The notes under the pieces: model-generated | What the model was told of the DNA's origin: nothing | The model's input: the letters and a program-made list of their open reading frames with translations, nothing else | The model's database searches: none | NCBI GenBank assembly: GCA_009920585.1 | Contig: RFZT01000163.1 | Span: 1-5,816, forward strand | Reading direction: 5' to 3' | Length of the DNA stretch: 5,816 nucleotides | Source of the DNA: a bacterium | GTDB lineage: Bacteria > Verrucomicrobiota > Verrucomicrobiia > Chthoniobacterales > Terrimicrobiaceae | In this document: one piece after another, positions 1-5,816 of the stretch | Position numbering within the stretch: position 1 is the stretch's first letter | Layout: each line of letters starts with the position of its first letter | Position numbers and translations under genes: made by a program

Positions 1-2011
1 GGATCGCTTCAATGCGGTGACGAGTCCCGACAAGAGCGGTAGCTGGACGCTCCGGTTTTATCAGGAAATCGCGGTGAATCGCGTGCTGGAACAGATCGCA
101 CAGGAACAAGCGCGCATTCTCCTCACACTCGCGACCGGCACAGGCAAGACGTCCATCGCCTTCCAGATCGTGTGGAAGTTATTTCAAGCCCGCTGGAATC
201 TCTCGGATTGGAAGCAGCCCGGAGCCCCCACTCGCCGTCCACGCATCCTTTTTCTTGCAGACCGAAATACGCTCGCAACGCAGGCATACAATGATTTCAC
301 GTCCTTCGCCGCCTTTGCCGACGACGCGTTGGTGCGCATCAAGCCCGAGGATATTCGTAAGAAGGGCTCCGTCCCCAAGAACGCGAGCCTGTTCTTCACC
401 ATCTTCCAGACATTCCTGAGCGGACCGCCCAAGGACGGTCAGCCGTCGCCCTACTTCGGCGAATACCCGCCGGACTTCTTCGACTTCATCGTGATCGACG
501 AGTGTCATCGCGGCGGGGCGAATGACGAAAGTACTTGGCGCGGCATTTTGGAATACTTCTCGCCCGCCGTGCAGCTAGGCCTCACGGCGACCCCCAAGCG
601 CAGGGACAATGTGGACACCTACGCCTACTTCGGCGAGCCCGTTTATACTTACTCGCTCAAGGATGGCATTAACGATGGATTCCTGACGCCGTTTAAGGTG
701 AAGCAGATTCAGACGACGATTGATTACTACGTTTACACCTCCGACGACGCGGTGGTGGAGGGTGAGATCGAGGCTGGAAAAGTGTATGAGGAGGCGGACT
801 TCAATCGCAGTATTGAGATTCGTGAGCGTGAAAAGAAGCGTGTCGAAATCTTCCTCTCCCAGATCAATCAAAGAGAAAAGACGTTGGTTTTCTGCGCAAA
901 CCAAGCCCACGCGCTTGTCGTGCGCGACCTCATCAACCAACTCAACTCCAGCAAGGATCCGAACTACTGCCAGCGTGTCACGGCGGATGATGGTGCTCTG
1001 GGTGAACAAAATCTCCGCGACTTCCAGGATAACGAGAAAACGATCCCAACCATCCTGACCACATCTCAAAAGCTCTCGACGGGAGTGGATGCCCGCAATA
1101 TCCGCAATATCGTTCTGATGCGTCCGGTCAATTCGATGATCGAGTTCAAGCAGATCATCGGACGTGGAACCCGTCTCTACGACGGGAAGGATTACTTCAC
1201 GATCTACGACTTCGTGAAGGCGCACCTCAAATTCCAAGACCCCGATTGGGATGGTCCGCCTGCTACAGATGAGCCATGTCCGAAGTGTGGGCAAAATCCT
1301 TGCGCTTGCGTGACCAAGCCACCGAAGACCTGTGACCAGTGTGGCAAGAGCCCGTGCGAATGCCCGCAAGAACCTTGCGACACCTGCGGACAGATCCGCT
1401 GCATCTGTGCCAAGAAAAAGAAAACCAAGGTGAAACTAGCCGACGGTAAGGAGCGCAGCATCCAGCACATGATGTCCACGACCTTCTGGCATCCTGATGG
1501 CACTCCGATGTCGTCCCAGCAATTTCTGGAGCAACTTTTTGGCAGGCTCCCGGATTTCTTCGCCAGTGAAGATGAGCTTCGCGCGATCTGGAGCGTTCCC
1601 GAAACTCGCAGTCGCCTATTGGAGGGTCTGGCTACGACGGGGTTCGGTGCTGAACAACTCGCCGAAATGCAAAAGATCATCGATGCCGAGGACAGCGATC
1701 TTTTCGACCTTCTTGCCCATGTCGCGTATTCGAAACCCCCTCTCACGCGCGAGGTGCGTGCCGCTCAAGCGAAGGTTTATATCAACTCGCACTTCAACTC
1801 CAAGCAGCAGGCTTTCCTTGATTTCGTGCTTCAGCATTATGTCGCTGAAGGGGTGGAAGAACTCGAGCAGAGCAAACTCAACCCGTTGTTGCGTCTAAAA
1901 TATCACGATTCCATTGCGGATGCCGTTGCCGACCTCGGTGGAAAGCCCGAAGAAATCAAAGCCGTCTTCGCTGGCTTTCAAAAGTATCTCTACGAAGAAG
2001 CCGTCACCTGA
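1..2011 (+). CDS. hsdR: Type I restriction enzyme R subunit (HsdR, EcoEI-like), 5' partial
   Basis: ATP-dependent motor and restriction subunit of a type I restriction-modification complex; with HsdM and HsdS it translocates and cuts unmethylated DNA. The frame is open to the left edge (first full codon at 2, reading DRFNA before the GTG at 17), so that GTG is probably internal and the N-terminal PD-(D/E)xK nuclease domain lies outside. Counting the GTG as residue 1, a superfamily 2 helicase is complete: Walker A ATGTGKT 39-45, motif Ia ILFLADR 77-83, DECH box 161-164, motif III TAT 190-192, motif IV near KTLVFCAN 288-295, motif V 348-358, motif VI QIIGRGTR 379-386. Residues 421-464 carry three CxxCGxxxCxC repeats. 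Residues from about 470 to 660 match, by recalled family pattern, the C-terminal domain of EcoEI-type R subunits. All catalytic helicase residues are intact and there is no frameshift. It ends convergently with the next gene, so it closes its own operon. Family assignment is very secure; system completeness cannot be judged here. Confidence 0.95.
   Translation, partial: DRFNAVTSPDKSGSWTLRFYQEIAVNRVLEQIAQEQARILLTLATGTGKTSIAFQIVWKLFQARWNLSDWKQPGAPTRRPRILFLADRNTLATQAYNDFTSFAAFADDALVRIKPEDIRKKGSVPKNASLFFTIFQTFLSGPPKDGQPSPYFGEYPPDFFDFIVIDECHRGGANDESTWRGILEYFSPAVQLGLTATPKRRDNVDTYAYFGEPVYTYSLKDGINDGFLTPFKVKQIQTTIDYYVYTSDDAVVEGEIEAGKVYEEADFNRSIEIREREKKRVEIFLSQINQREKTLVFCANQAHALVVRDLINQLNSSKDPNYCQRVTADDGALGEQNLRDFQDNEKTIPTILTTSQKLSTGVDARNIRNIVLMRPVNSMIEFKQIIGRGTRLYDGKDYFTIYDFVKAHLKFQDPDWDGPPATDEPCPKCGQNPCACVTKPPKTCDQCGKSPCECPQEPCDTCGQIRCICAKKKKTKVKLADGKERSIQHMMSTTFWHPDGTPMSSQQFLEQLFGRLPDFFASEDELRAIWSVPETRSRLLEGLATTGFGAEQLAEMQKIIDAEDSDLFDLLAHVAYSKPPLTREVRAAQAKVYINSHFNSKQQAFLDFVLQHYVAEGVEELEQSKLNPLLRLKYHDSIADAVADLGGKPEEIKAVFAGFQKYLYEEAVT
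1277..1408 (+). repeat. Triple CxxCGxxxCxC cysteine repeat inside HsdR
   Basis: Within hsdR, residues 421-431 (CPKCGQNPCAC), 439-449 (CDQCGKSPCEC) and 454-464 (CDTCGQIRCIC) form three tandem copies of C-x2-C-G-x3-C-x-C, spaced 18 and 15 residues apart by short Pro/Lys/Glu-rich linkers. They supply 12 of the 15 cysteines visible in the protein. Each copy has four cysteines, enough for one tetrahedral zinc site, so three small zinc knuckles are plausible. The cluster sits exactly at the junction between the helicase core and the C-terminal domain and is followed by a KKKK stretch. The repeat pattern is seen directly; metal binding is inference. Confidence 0.85.
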
Positions 2012-2013
2012 AG

Positions 2014-2047
2014 TTCGGGTAGGTTGGCTTTCCGAGGTGGTTTTTTT
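2014..2047 (+). terminator. Possible weak rho-independent terminator of hsdR
   Basis: Three bases after the hsdR stop, 2014-2019 can pair with 2031-2036 (TCGG/CCGA core, with a G-U wobble at each end) around an 11-base loop. Four bases later comes a run of seven T at 2041-2047. The stem is short and wobble-ended, so the call rests mainly on the T run and the convergent gene arrangement. Confidence 0.35.
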
Positions 2048-2050
2048 CTT

Positions 2051-2101
2051 AAAAAATCAGCGCGGGTAGCCTTGACTTTTCTGAACATTGAGCGCCCGCG
2101 C
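2051..2101 (-). terminator. Possible rho-independent terminator of the SYLF gene
   Basis: Read on the minus strand just after the SYLF stop, a perfect 7-bp GC-rich stem forms between 2101-2095 and 2066-2060 (GCGCGGG/CCCGCGC). It is followed by TGA and then six U from the A run at 2056-2051. The stem is strong, but the 28-base loop is longer than usual, which lowers confidence. Confidence 0.45.
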
Positions 2102-2107
2102 ACCCAA

Positions 2108-2656
2108 TCACTTGCTGGGATAATACTTTGTGATTTTCATTAATTGAATCCCAAGGCTCAGCATCATTCCGGTTTGGTCGAATACAAAAGTTTGAATCCG
2201 CCTACTGGGATGCGCAAGCGATCCCAAAAGCTCATCCGCAATGACTACACTCCCTGACAAGCCCAGACGGAATCCGGATGACTTGTAGAACCACTCCAAA
2301 GCGTCCTCATCCATAAAAAATACAACACATCCGTATTTCTGAATCCCCAATTCCGCGCCGAGAGAGAAGCCGGTGAGATTGAAATAATCAGCCGGCTGGA
2401 GCTTCACAAAAAGCACGCCGCTTGCCGTTTGCAGCGCGAGACCAGCCCCAAGATTGTGAACCTCGGGGAAGACCAGCATGCCAACAGCACGCTCACACAG
2501 ATCTACAGCGATTCCATTTTCTCGATAGAGTTTACTGAGTGCCCCCAAGGAATTCCTTTCGAGCTCGATGGTGGAATCCGCTCGCAGGTCAGATTCCTGA
2601 ATCAAAAAAAGAGCGATCATTAAAATGGCGGGCCCGAAGAGTTTCATCATCCTCAT
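2108..2656 (-). CDS. Exported SYLF/Ysc84-domain protein
   Basis: A 182-residue protein with a Sec-type signal peptide: basic MRMMK start, hydrophobic core at about 6-19, likely cleavage after LRA at residue 27. There is no lipobox cysteine, so it is probably periplasmic or membrane-associated rather than a lipoprotein. Residues from about 57 to 178 follow the SYLF (Ysc84, formerly DUF500) pattern: AVGMLVFPEV at 57-66, the Gly-rich strands around 69-107, the FFMDEDALEWF segment at 113-123, and a C-terminal FVFDQTGMMLSLGIQLMKIT stretch at 157-176. Eukaryotic SYLF domains bind phosphoinositides; bacterial members are usually small exported proteins of unknown function. Length is normal for a bacterial single-domain member. 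The gene is convergent with hsdR and divergent from the efflux operon, so it is its own unit. Start choice: the ATG at 2656 has only a weak CAGG upstream; ATGs at 2650 and 2647 are alternatives that barely change the signal peptide. Confidence 0.85.
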   Translation of the reverse strand: MRMMKLFGPAILMIALFLIQESDLRADSTIELERNSLGALSKLYRENGIAVDLCERAVGMLVFPEVHNLGAGLALQTASGVLFVKLQPADYFNLTGFSLGAELGIQKYGCVVFFMDEDALEWFYKSSGFRLGLSGSVVIADELLGSLAHPSRRIQTFVFDQTGMMLSLGIQLMKITKYYPSK

Positions 2657-2750
2657 ACATAGCCTGCTCGTCGTCGCTTGCTATAGGAGGTAAAGACCCC
2701 ACTCGTTGGCTGCTTTCCTTCGGTGATCCGCGAATCCACGTTGAGGAGCA

Positions 2751-2769
2751 CGCCTTGACCTATTAGGCG
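2751..2769. promoter_or_regulatory. Inverted repeat, possible operator of the efflux operon
   Basis: CGCCT (2751-2755) and AGGCG (2765-2769) are perfect inverted arms around 9 bases, and a smaller palindrome CCTATTAGG lies within at 2759-2767. The site covers the candidate -35 box at 2755-2760, where a repressor could block transcription. Efflux operons are often controlled this way by TetR, MarR or LysR-type regulators, but no regulator gene is visible in the window. The arms are short and could arise by chance. Confidence 0.25.
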
Positions 2770-2783
2770 ATCCAACCTAACTT
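2755..2783 (+). promoter_or_regulatory. Candidate sigma-70 promoter for the RND efflux operon
   Basis: TTGACC (2755-2760, five of six consensus bases) is followed after 17 bases by TAACTT (2778-2783, three of six). Spacing is ideal but the -10 box is poor. It would give a leader of roughly 120 bases before the adaptor start at 2908. Confidence 0.25.
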
Positions 2784-2907
2784 CACGCCCTGCACGGAAA
2801 TGAGGGAAATAGAGGGCAAATATAACGCCACGAATGAAAACCTGCTTCCTCAAGCGTCCCATTGGGGGAAGCCGCGCCAATTTCACGATTCTTACAAGAC
2901 ACTCTCA

Positions 2908-4035
2908 ATGAAAAAGAAATTTCTTCTCACCTTCCTCGGGCTCTTATTACTGGTGGCGGCGATCGTAGGCATCAAGGCTTGGCAAATCACCGATCTGATT
3001 GCTGCTGGCAAAAACTTCAAAGTCCCGCCTATCTCCGTTCAAGTGACAGAAGCCACCACTGAAAACTGGGCGGATCACTTTGATGCCGTTGGAACGATCG
3101 AGTCCGTCCAAGGCGTGACCCTCGCCAACGAAGTAGCAGGAAAAGTCGAGAAGATCGCTTTCGAGTCAGGTTCGATGGTCGCGGCGGGCGACGTTTTGGT
3201 GATACTCGACAAGGCGAGCGAGGAAGCCCAACTCCGCTCAGCCATGGCCGCTGCGGAATTAGCAACCCTGAACCTGAATCGCACTCGAGATCTTCGCAAA
3301 ACAAGCGTCATCTCACAATCGGAATTGGACACAGCAGAGTCCCAGCATAAGAACACCGCCGCCCGAGTCGAGGAACTCCAGTGGGTGTTACAAAAGCGGA
3401 CGATCAAAGCTCCCTTTTCAGGCCGCGTGGGTATTCGACAAATCCAGGAAGGGCAATTCCTTCAGGCTGGCGCTCCGATTGTTTCGCTACAATCGATAGA
3501 TCCCGTTTATGTGAATTTTTCGCTCCCCCAGCAACGCCTCTCGGACTTGAGCGTCGGCATGAAAGTACAGGCCTCGACGGACGCGCTCCCAGGCCGAACT
3601 TTTGATGGACTCCTCACCGCGATCGATGCGGAGGTCGACGCTCTCACCCGCAATATCCGCCTCCAGGCGACGATTCCAAACAAAGATGGCGGACTCCGAC
3701 CCGGGATGTTTGCCGCCGTTTCGGCCATAGCGCCGGAAGAAAAAACCCACACCATCATTCCCGGCATGGCGGTCATTTTTGCCGCTTATGGGAACTCGGT
3801 TTTTGTGCTGAAGGAAGAAACCGACAAGGACGGCGAGCCTCACCTCGTCTGCGACCAGAAATTCGTGCGCCTCGGATCGCGTAAAGGCGACTTCGTGTCT
3901 GTGGAGGAGGGTCTTCAAGCCGGTGAAAAAGTCGTGTCCGCAGGGGCATTCAAGCTTCACAAGGGAGCCGCTGTGGTGATCGCGGAAGGCGAAAGGCCAG
4001 CCCCATCGACCACCCCACACCCTCCAGAGAAGTAA
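2908..4035 (+). CDS. RND efflux pump periplasmic adaptor (membrane fusion protein)
   Basis: A 375-residue adaptor linking the inner-membrane RND transporter to an outer-membrane channel. The ATG at 2908 is preferred because it begins MKKKFLLTFLGLLLLVAAIVGIK without the 36 unconvincing residues that an upstream ATG at 2800 would add. The hydrophobic segment (about 5-22) is an uncleaved anchor or signal; no lipobox cysteine is present, unlike AcrA or MexA. Domain order: first half of the lipoyl domain about 66-101, alpha-helical hairpin about 102-163, second lipoyl half about 164-197 (IKAPFSGRVGIRQIQEGQ at 166-183), beta-barrel about 198-275 (PVYVNFSLP at 199-207, LRPGMFA at 263-269), membrane-proximal domain about 280-355, then a Pro-rich tail ending HPPEK. 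The hairpin is short compared with AcrA. No clear Shine-Dalgarno precedes the start. It lies 35 bases before the transporter gene on the same strand. Closest remembered type is MexH-like, based on general pattern and partner only. Substrate is unknown. Confidence 0.92.
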   Translation: MKKKFLLTFLGLLLLVAAIVGIKAWQITDLIAAGKNFKVPPISVQVTEATTENWADHFDAVGTIESVQGVTLANEVAGKVEKIAFESGSMVAAGDVLVILDKASEEAQLRSAMAAAELATLNLNRTRDLRKTSVISQSELDTAESQHKNTAARVEELQWVLQKRTIKAPFSGRVGIRQIQEGQFLQAGAPIVSLQSIDPVYVNFSLPQQRLSDLSVGMKVQASTDALPGRTFDGLLTAIDAEVDALTRNIRLQATIPNKDGGLRPGMFAAVSAIAPEEKTHTIIPGMAVIFAAYGNSVFVLKEETDKDGEPHLVCDQKFVRLGSRKGDFVSVEEGLQAGEKVVSAGAFKLHKGAAVVIAEGERPAPSTTPHPPEK

Positions 4036-4070
4036 CGTCACTCTTCCCCTGACTTCAAGACTACGCATCC

Positions 4071-5816
4071 ATGCATTTCACCGACATTTTCATACGCCGA
4101 CCGGTTCTGGCCATCGTGGTCACGATGGTGATCTTGGTAGCGGGCCTCCAAGCCATCCGCTCCCTTAACGTCCGCCAATACCCCAGAACAGATAATGCCG
4201 TTATCACAGTGAAGACCGTTTACGTCGGTGCGAATGCGGATCTCGTGAGAGGATTCATCACAACCCCACTAGAGAGAGTCATCGCCTCGGCGGATGGCAT
4301 CGATTATGTGGAATCCCTCAGTGCGCAAGGCCTCTCGACCATCAAGGCTCGACTGAAGCTCAATTACGATGCGACAAGGGCACTCTCGGAAATCAGCTCC
4401 AAAGTCGATCAGGTGCGCGGCGATCTCCCTCCGGAAGCCGAAGTCCCCATAATGAACATCGAAACGGCCGACTCACGATTCGCCTCGGCTTACCTCAGCT
4501 TCAGCTCGGATATCCTCAAGCAAAATGAGATTACAGATTACCTCACGAGGGAGATCCAGCCCCGCCTCACGGCCCTTCCAGGTGTACAGCGAGCCGACAT
4601 TCTCGGCGCACGCACCTTCGCCATGCGCATCTGGCTGGATCCCGCAAAAATGGCATCCCTGCAAATCAGTCCCACCGATGTGCGTCACGCCCTAGCGGCG
4701 AACAACTATCTCTCTCCCGTCGGCCAAACCCGCGGAACTTGGATTCAAGTGAATCTCACGGCCAACACAAACCTCACCTCCGTTGAAGATTTTCGCAGAA
4801 TGGTCGTTCACCAGAGCGGAGACAAACTCGTGCGTCTCGAGGACATTGCCAACGTTGTCCTCGGTGCTGAAGACTACGATACGGAAGTCCGCTTCAGCGG
4901 TGTCACAGCCGTATTCATGGGCATCTGGGCACTCCCGAATGCCAACGCTCTCGATGTGATCAAACTCGCACGAAAGGAAATGGAGGACATCAAAAAAGAC
5001 CTCCCTTCCGGTATGAATGCAGGCGTGGCCTACGATTCCACGAAGTATATCGACAATGCGATCACCGAAGTCATCAAGACCCTCTCGGAGACCCTACTGA
5101 TCGTGGTCATCGTGATTTTCGTGTTTCTCGGATCCCTGCGATCCGTACTGGTTCCTGTGGTGGCGATCCCGATTTCGCTGATTGGGGCGGTGTTTTTGAT
5201 GCAGCTTTTCGGATTCACGATCAACCTTCTCACCCTCCTTGCCATTGTCCTGAGTGTCGGGTTGGTGGTCGATGATGCCATCGTGGTCGTGGAAAACGTC
5301 GAGCGCCACCTGCGTGAAGGAAAGTCTCCTTTCGATGCCGCGATTCTGAGTGCTCGGGAATTGCTTGGTGCCATCGTGGCGATGACGATTACGTTGGCGG
5401 CCGTTTACGCTCCCATCGGCCTTCAAGGGGGACTCACCGGCACGCTCTTCCGCGAGTTTGCATTCACTCTTGCCGGAGCCGTTTTGATATCGGGCGTTGT
5501 CGCCCTGACCCTCTCACCGATGATGTCATCGAAGTTGCTCAATGCAGGGGTCGAGCATCGTTGGCTCCCGTCCCACATTAATGCTGGTTTTGCGAAGGTT
5601 CAGAACTTTTACGCGTGGTTGTTGGATGGCGCGCTCTCGGCACGCCCCGCCGTTTACATGGTGTGGATCACCCTTTTCATTTTGGCAGTCCTTTTTTATT
5701 CCCAGTCGCCCAAGGAACTGGCTCCCACAGAGGATCAGGGGATCATTTTTGGCATTTTGGAGACGCCTTCCAATGCCAGCATCGACCAGATGTCCCTCTT
5801 TTCTAAACAAGTCACT
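4071..5816 (+). CDS. RND efflux transporter, HAE-1 family, MexI-like; 3' partial
   Basis: Proton-driven inner-membrane pump of the AcrB/MexB superfamily. From the ATG at 4071 the frame stays open for 582 codons to the right edge, about 56% of the usual ~1,030-1,050 residues. Visible: the family start FIRRPVLAIV (7-16) leading into TM1 (about 12-30), the first periplasmic loop with porter subdomains (about 31-335), then TM2 to TM6 (about 341-357, 360-380, 385-405, 431-451, 463-483) and TM7 (about 527-543). TM4 carries the two proton-relay aspartates, D401 and D402, in GLVVDDAIVVVENVER, matching AcrB D407/D408. After TM7 the family motif ELAPTEDQG (549-557) begins the second periplasmic loop. 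The basic and polar relay partners in TM10-TM11 lie beyond the edge. By memory the sequence resembles MexI closely (for example AMTITLAAVYAPIGL at 437-451), suggesting small hydrophobic or signal-like substrates, but substrate cannot be assigned from sequence. No Shine-Dalgarno is evident in the 35-base gap after the adaptor gene; the two are likely cotranscribed. Confidence 0.95.
   Translation, partial: MHFTDIFIRRPVLAIVVTMVILVAGLQAIRSLNVRQYPRTDNAVITVKTVYVGANADLVRGFITTPLERVIASADGIDYVESLSAQGLSTIKARLKLNYDATRALSEISSKVDQVRGDLPPEAEVPIMNIETADSRFASAYLSFSSDILKQNEITDYLTREIQPRLTALPGVQRADILGARTFAMRIWLDPAKMASLQISPTDVRHALAANNYLSPVGQTRGTWIQVNLTANTNLTSVEDFRRMVVHQSGDKLVRLEDIANVVLGAEDYDTEVRFSGVTAVFMGIWALPNANALDVIKLARKEMEDIKKDLPSGMNAGVAYDSTKYIDNAITEVIKTLSETLLIVVIVIFVFLGSLRSVLVPVVAIPISLIGAVFLMQLFGFTINLLTLLAIVLSVGLVVDDAIVVVENVERHLREGKSPFDAAILSARELLGAIVAMTITLAAVYAPIGLQGGLTGTLFREFAFTLAGAVLISGVVALTLSPMMSSKLLNAGVEHRWLPSHINAGFAKVQNFYAWLLDGALSARPAVYMVWITLFILAVLFYSQSPKELAPTEDQGIIFGILETPSNASIDQMSLFSKQVT

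Larger units (their letters stand above)
2657..2907. other. Divergent intergenic region between the SYLF gene and the efflux operon
   Basis: This 251-base stretch should carry promoters for both flanking genes. On the plus strand I see one candidate promoter at 2755-2783 and an inverted repeat over its -35 box. A TATAAC at 2821-2826 looks like a -10 box but has no -35 partner. I found no convincing minus-strand promoter. A 77-codon minus-strand reading frame (GTG at 2886, stop at 2653) crosses most of the region and its stop overlaps the SYLF start as ATGA; its product is Arg-rich, unrecognised and lacks a ribosome binding site, so I do not call it a gene. Confidence 0.6.

Noticed and set aside
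575..1369. A 264-codon open frame on the minus strand
   Set aside because: It lies entirely antisense to the conserved helicase core of hsdR, whose motifs are unmistakable. The predicted product matches nothing I recognise.
2685..2726. Perfect AGGAGGT on the plus strand, followed by a TTG at 2706
   Set aside because: The TTG is 15 bases or more away and opens only a six-residue frame, so this is probably a chance match and not a leader peptide.
2821..2826. TATAAC resembling a -10 box
   Set aside because: No -35-like hexamer is found 16-18 bases upstream.
2862..2882. Small hairpin ATTGG/CCAAT upstream of the adaptor start
   Set aside because: A 5-bp stem with an 11-base loop is within chance expectation, and it has no T tract or conserved partner.
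2800..2907. A longer N-terminus for the adaptor starting at the ATG at 2800
   Set aside because: It would put 36 polar residues before a textbook MKKK-plus-hydrophobic signal or anchor, and has no ribosome binding site. The ATG at 2908 is far more likely.
3487..4068. A 193-codon open frame on the minus strand
   Set aside because: It is antisense to the beta-barrel and membrane-proximal domains of the adaptor gene; its composition is that of a shadow frame.
5030..5426. Overlapping minus-strand open frames of about 110 codons
   Set aside because: They are antisense to TM2-TM5 of the RND transporter, including the conserved double-aspartate region, and give low-complexity His/Arg/Asp or Thr/Arg-rich products.

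Overview
The window reads as an ordinary chromosomal segment from a Gram-negative, diderm bacterium of moderate GC. The evidence for an outer membrane is an RND efflux pump pair (periplasmic adaptor plus inner-membrane transporter) and an exported SYLF-domain protein. I cannot name the organism. The overall feel, including weak Shine-Dalgarno sequences, would fit the PVC group (for example Verrucomicrobiota), but that is a low-confidence guess.

Layout, left to right. (1) Positions 1-2011, plus strand: the helicase and C-terminal parts of a type I restriction enzyme R subunit (HsdR). Its frame is open to the left edge, so the N-terminal nuclease domain and the methylase/specificity genes, if present, lie outside. 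Between the helicase core and the C-terminal domain is a cluster of three CxxCGxxxCxC repeats (1277-1408). (2) Positions 2012-2107: a short convergent intergenic region with a possible terminator for each flanking gene, both using a T7/A6 tract at 2041-2056. (3) Positions 2108-2656, minus strand: an exported SYLF/Ysc84-domain protein. (4) Positions 2657-2907: a divergent intergenic region with a candidate promoter and an overlapping inverted repeat. (5) Positions 2908-4035, plus strand: an RND periplasmic adaptor. (6) Positions 4071-5816, plus strand: the first 582 residues of the matching RND transporter, running off the right edge.

The adaptor and transporter are 35 bases apart and almost certainly form one operon, making a tripartite drug or metabolite efflux pump that needs an outer-membrane channel encoded further downstream or elsewhere. 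By recalled sequence resemblance the transporter is closest to the MexI type of the HAE-1 family. The restriction gene, the SYLF gene and the efflux operon look like three independent transcription units.

I found no RNA gene, CRISPR array, insertion sequence or integrase, and no convincing sign of an undescribed multi-gene system. The most distinctive feature is the triple cysteine repeat inside HsdR.
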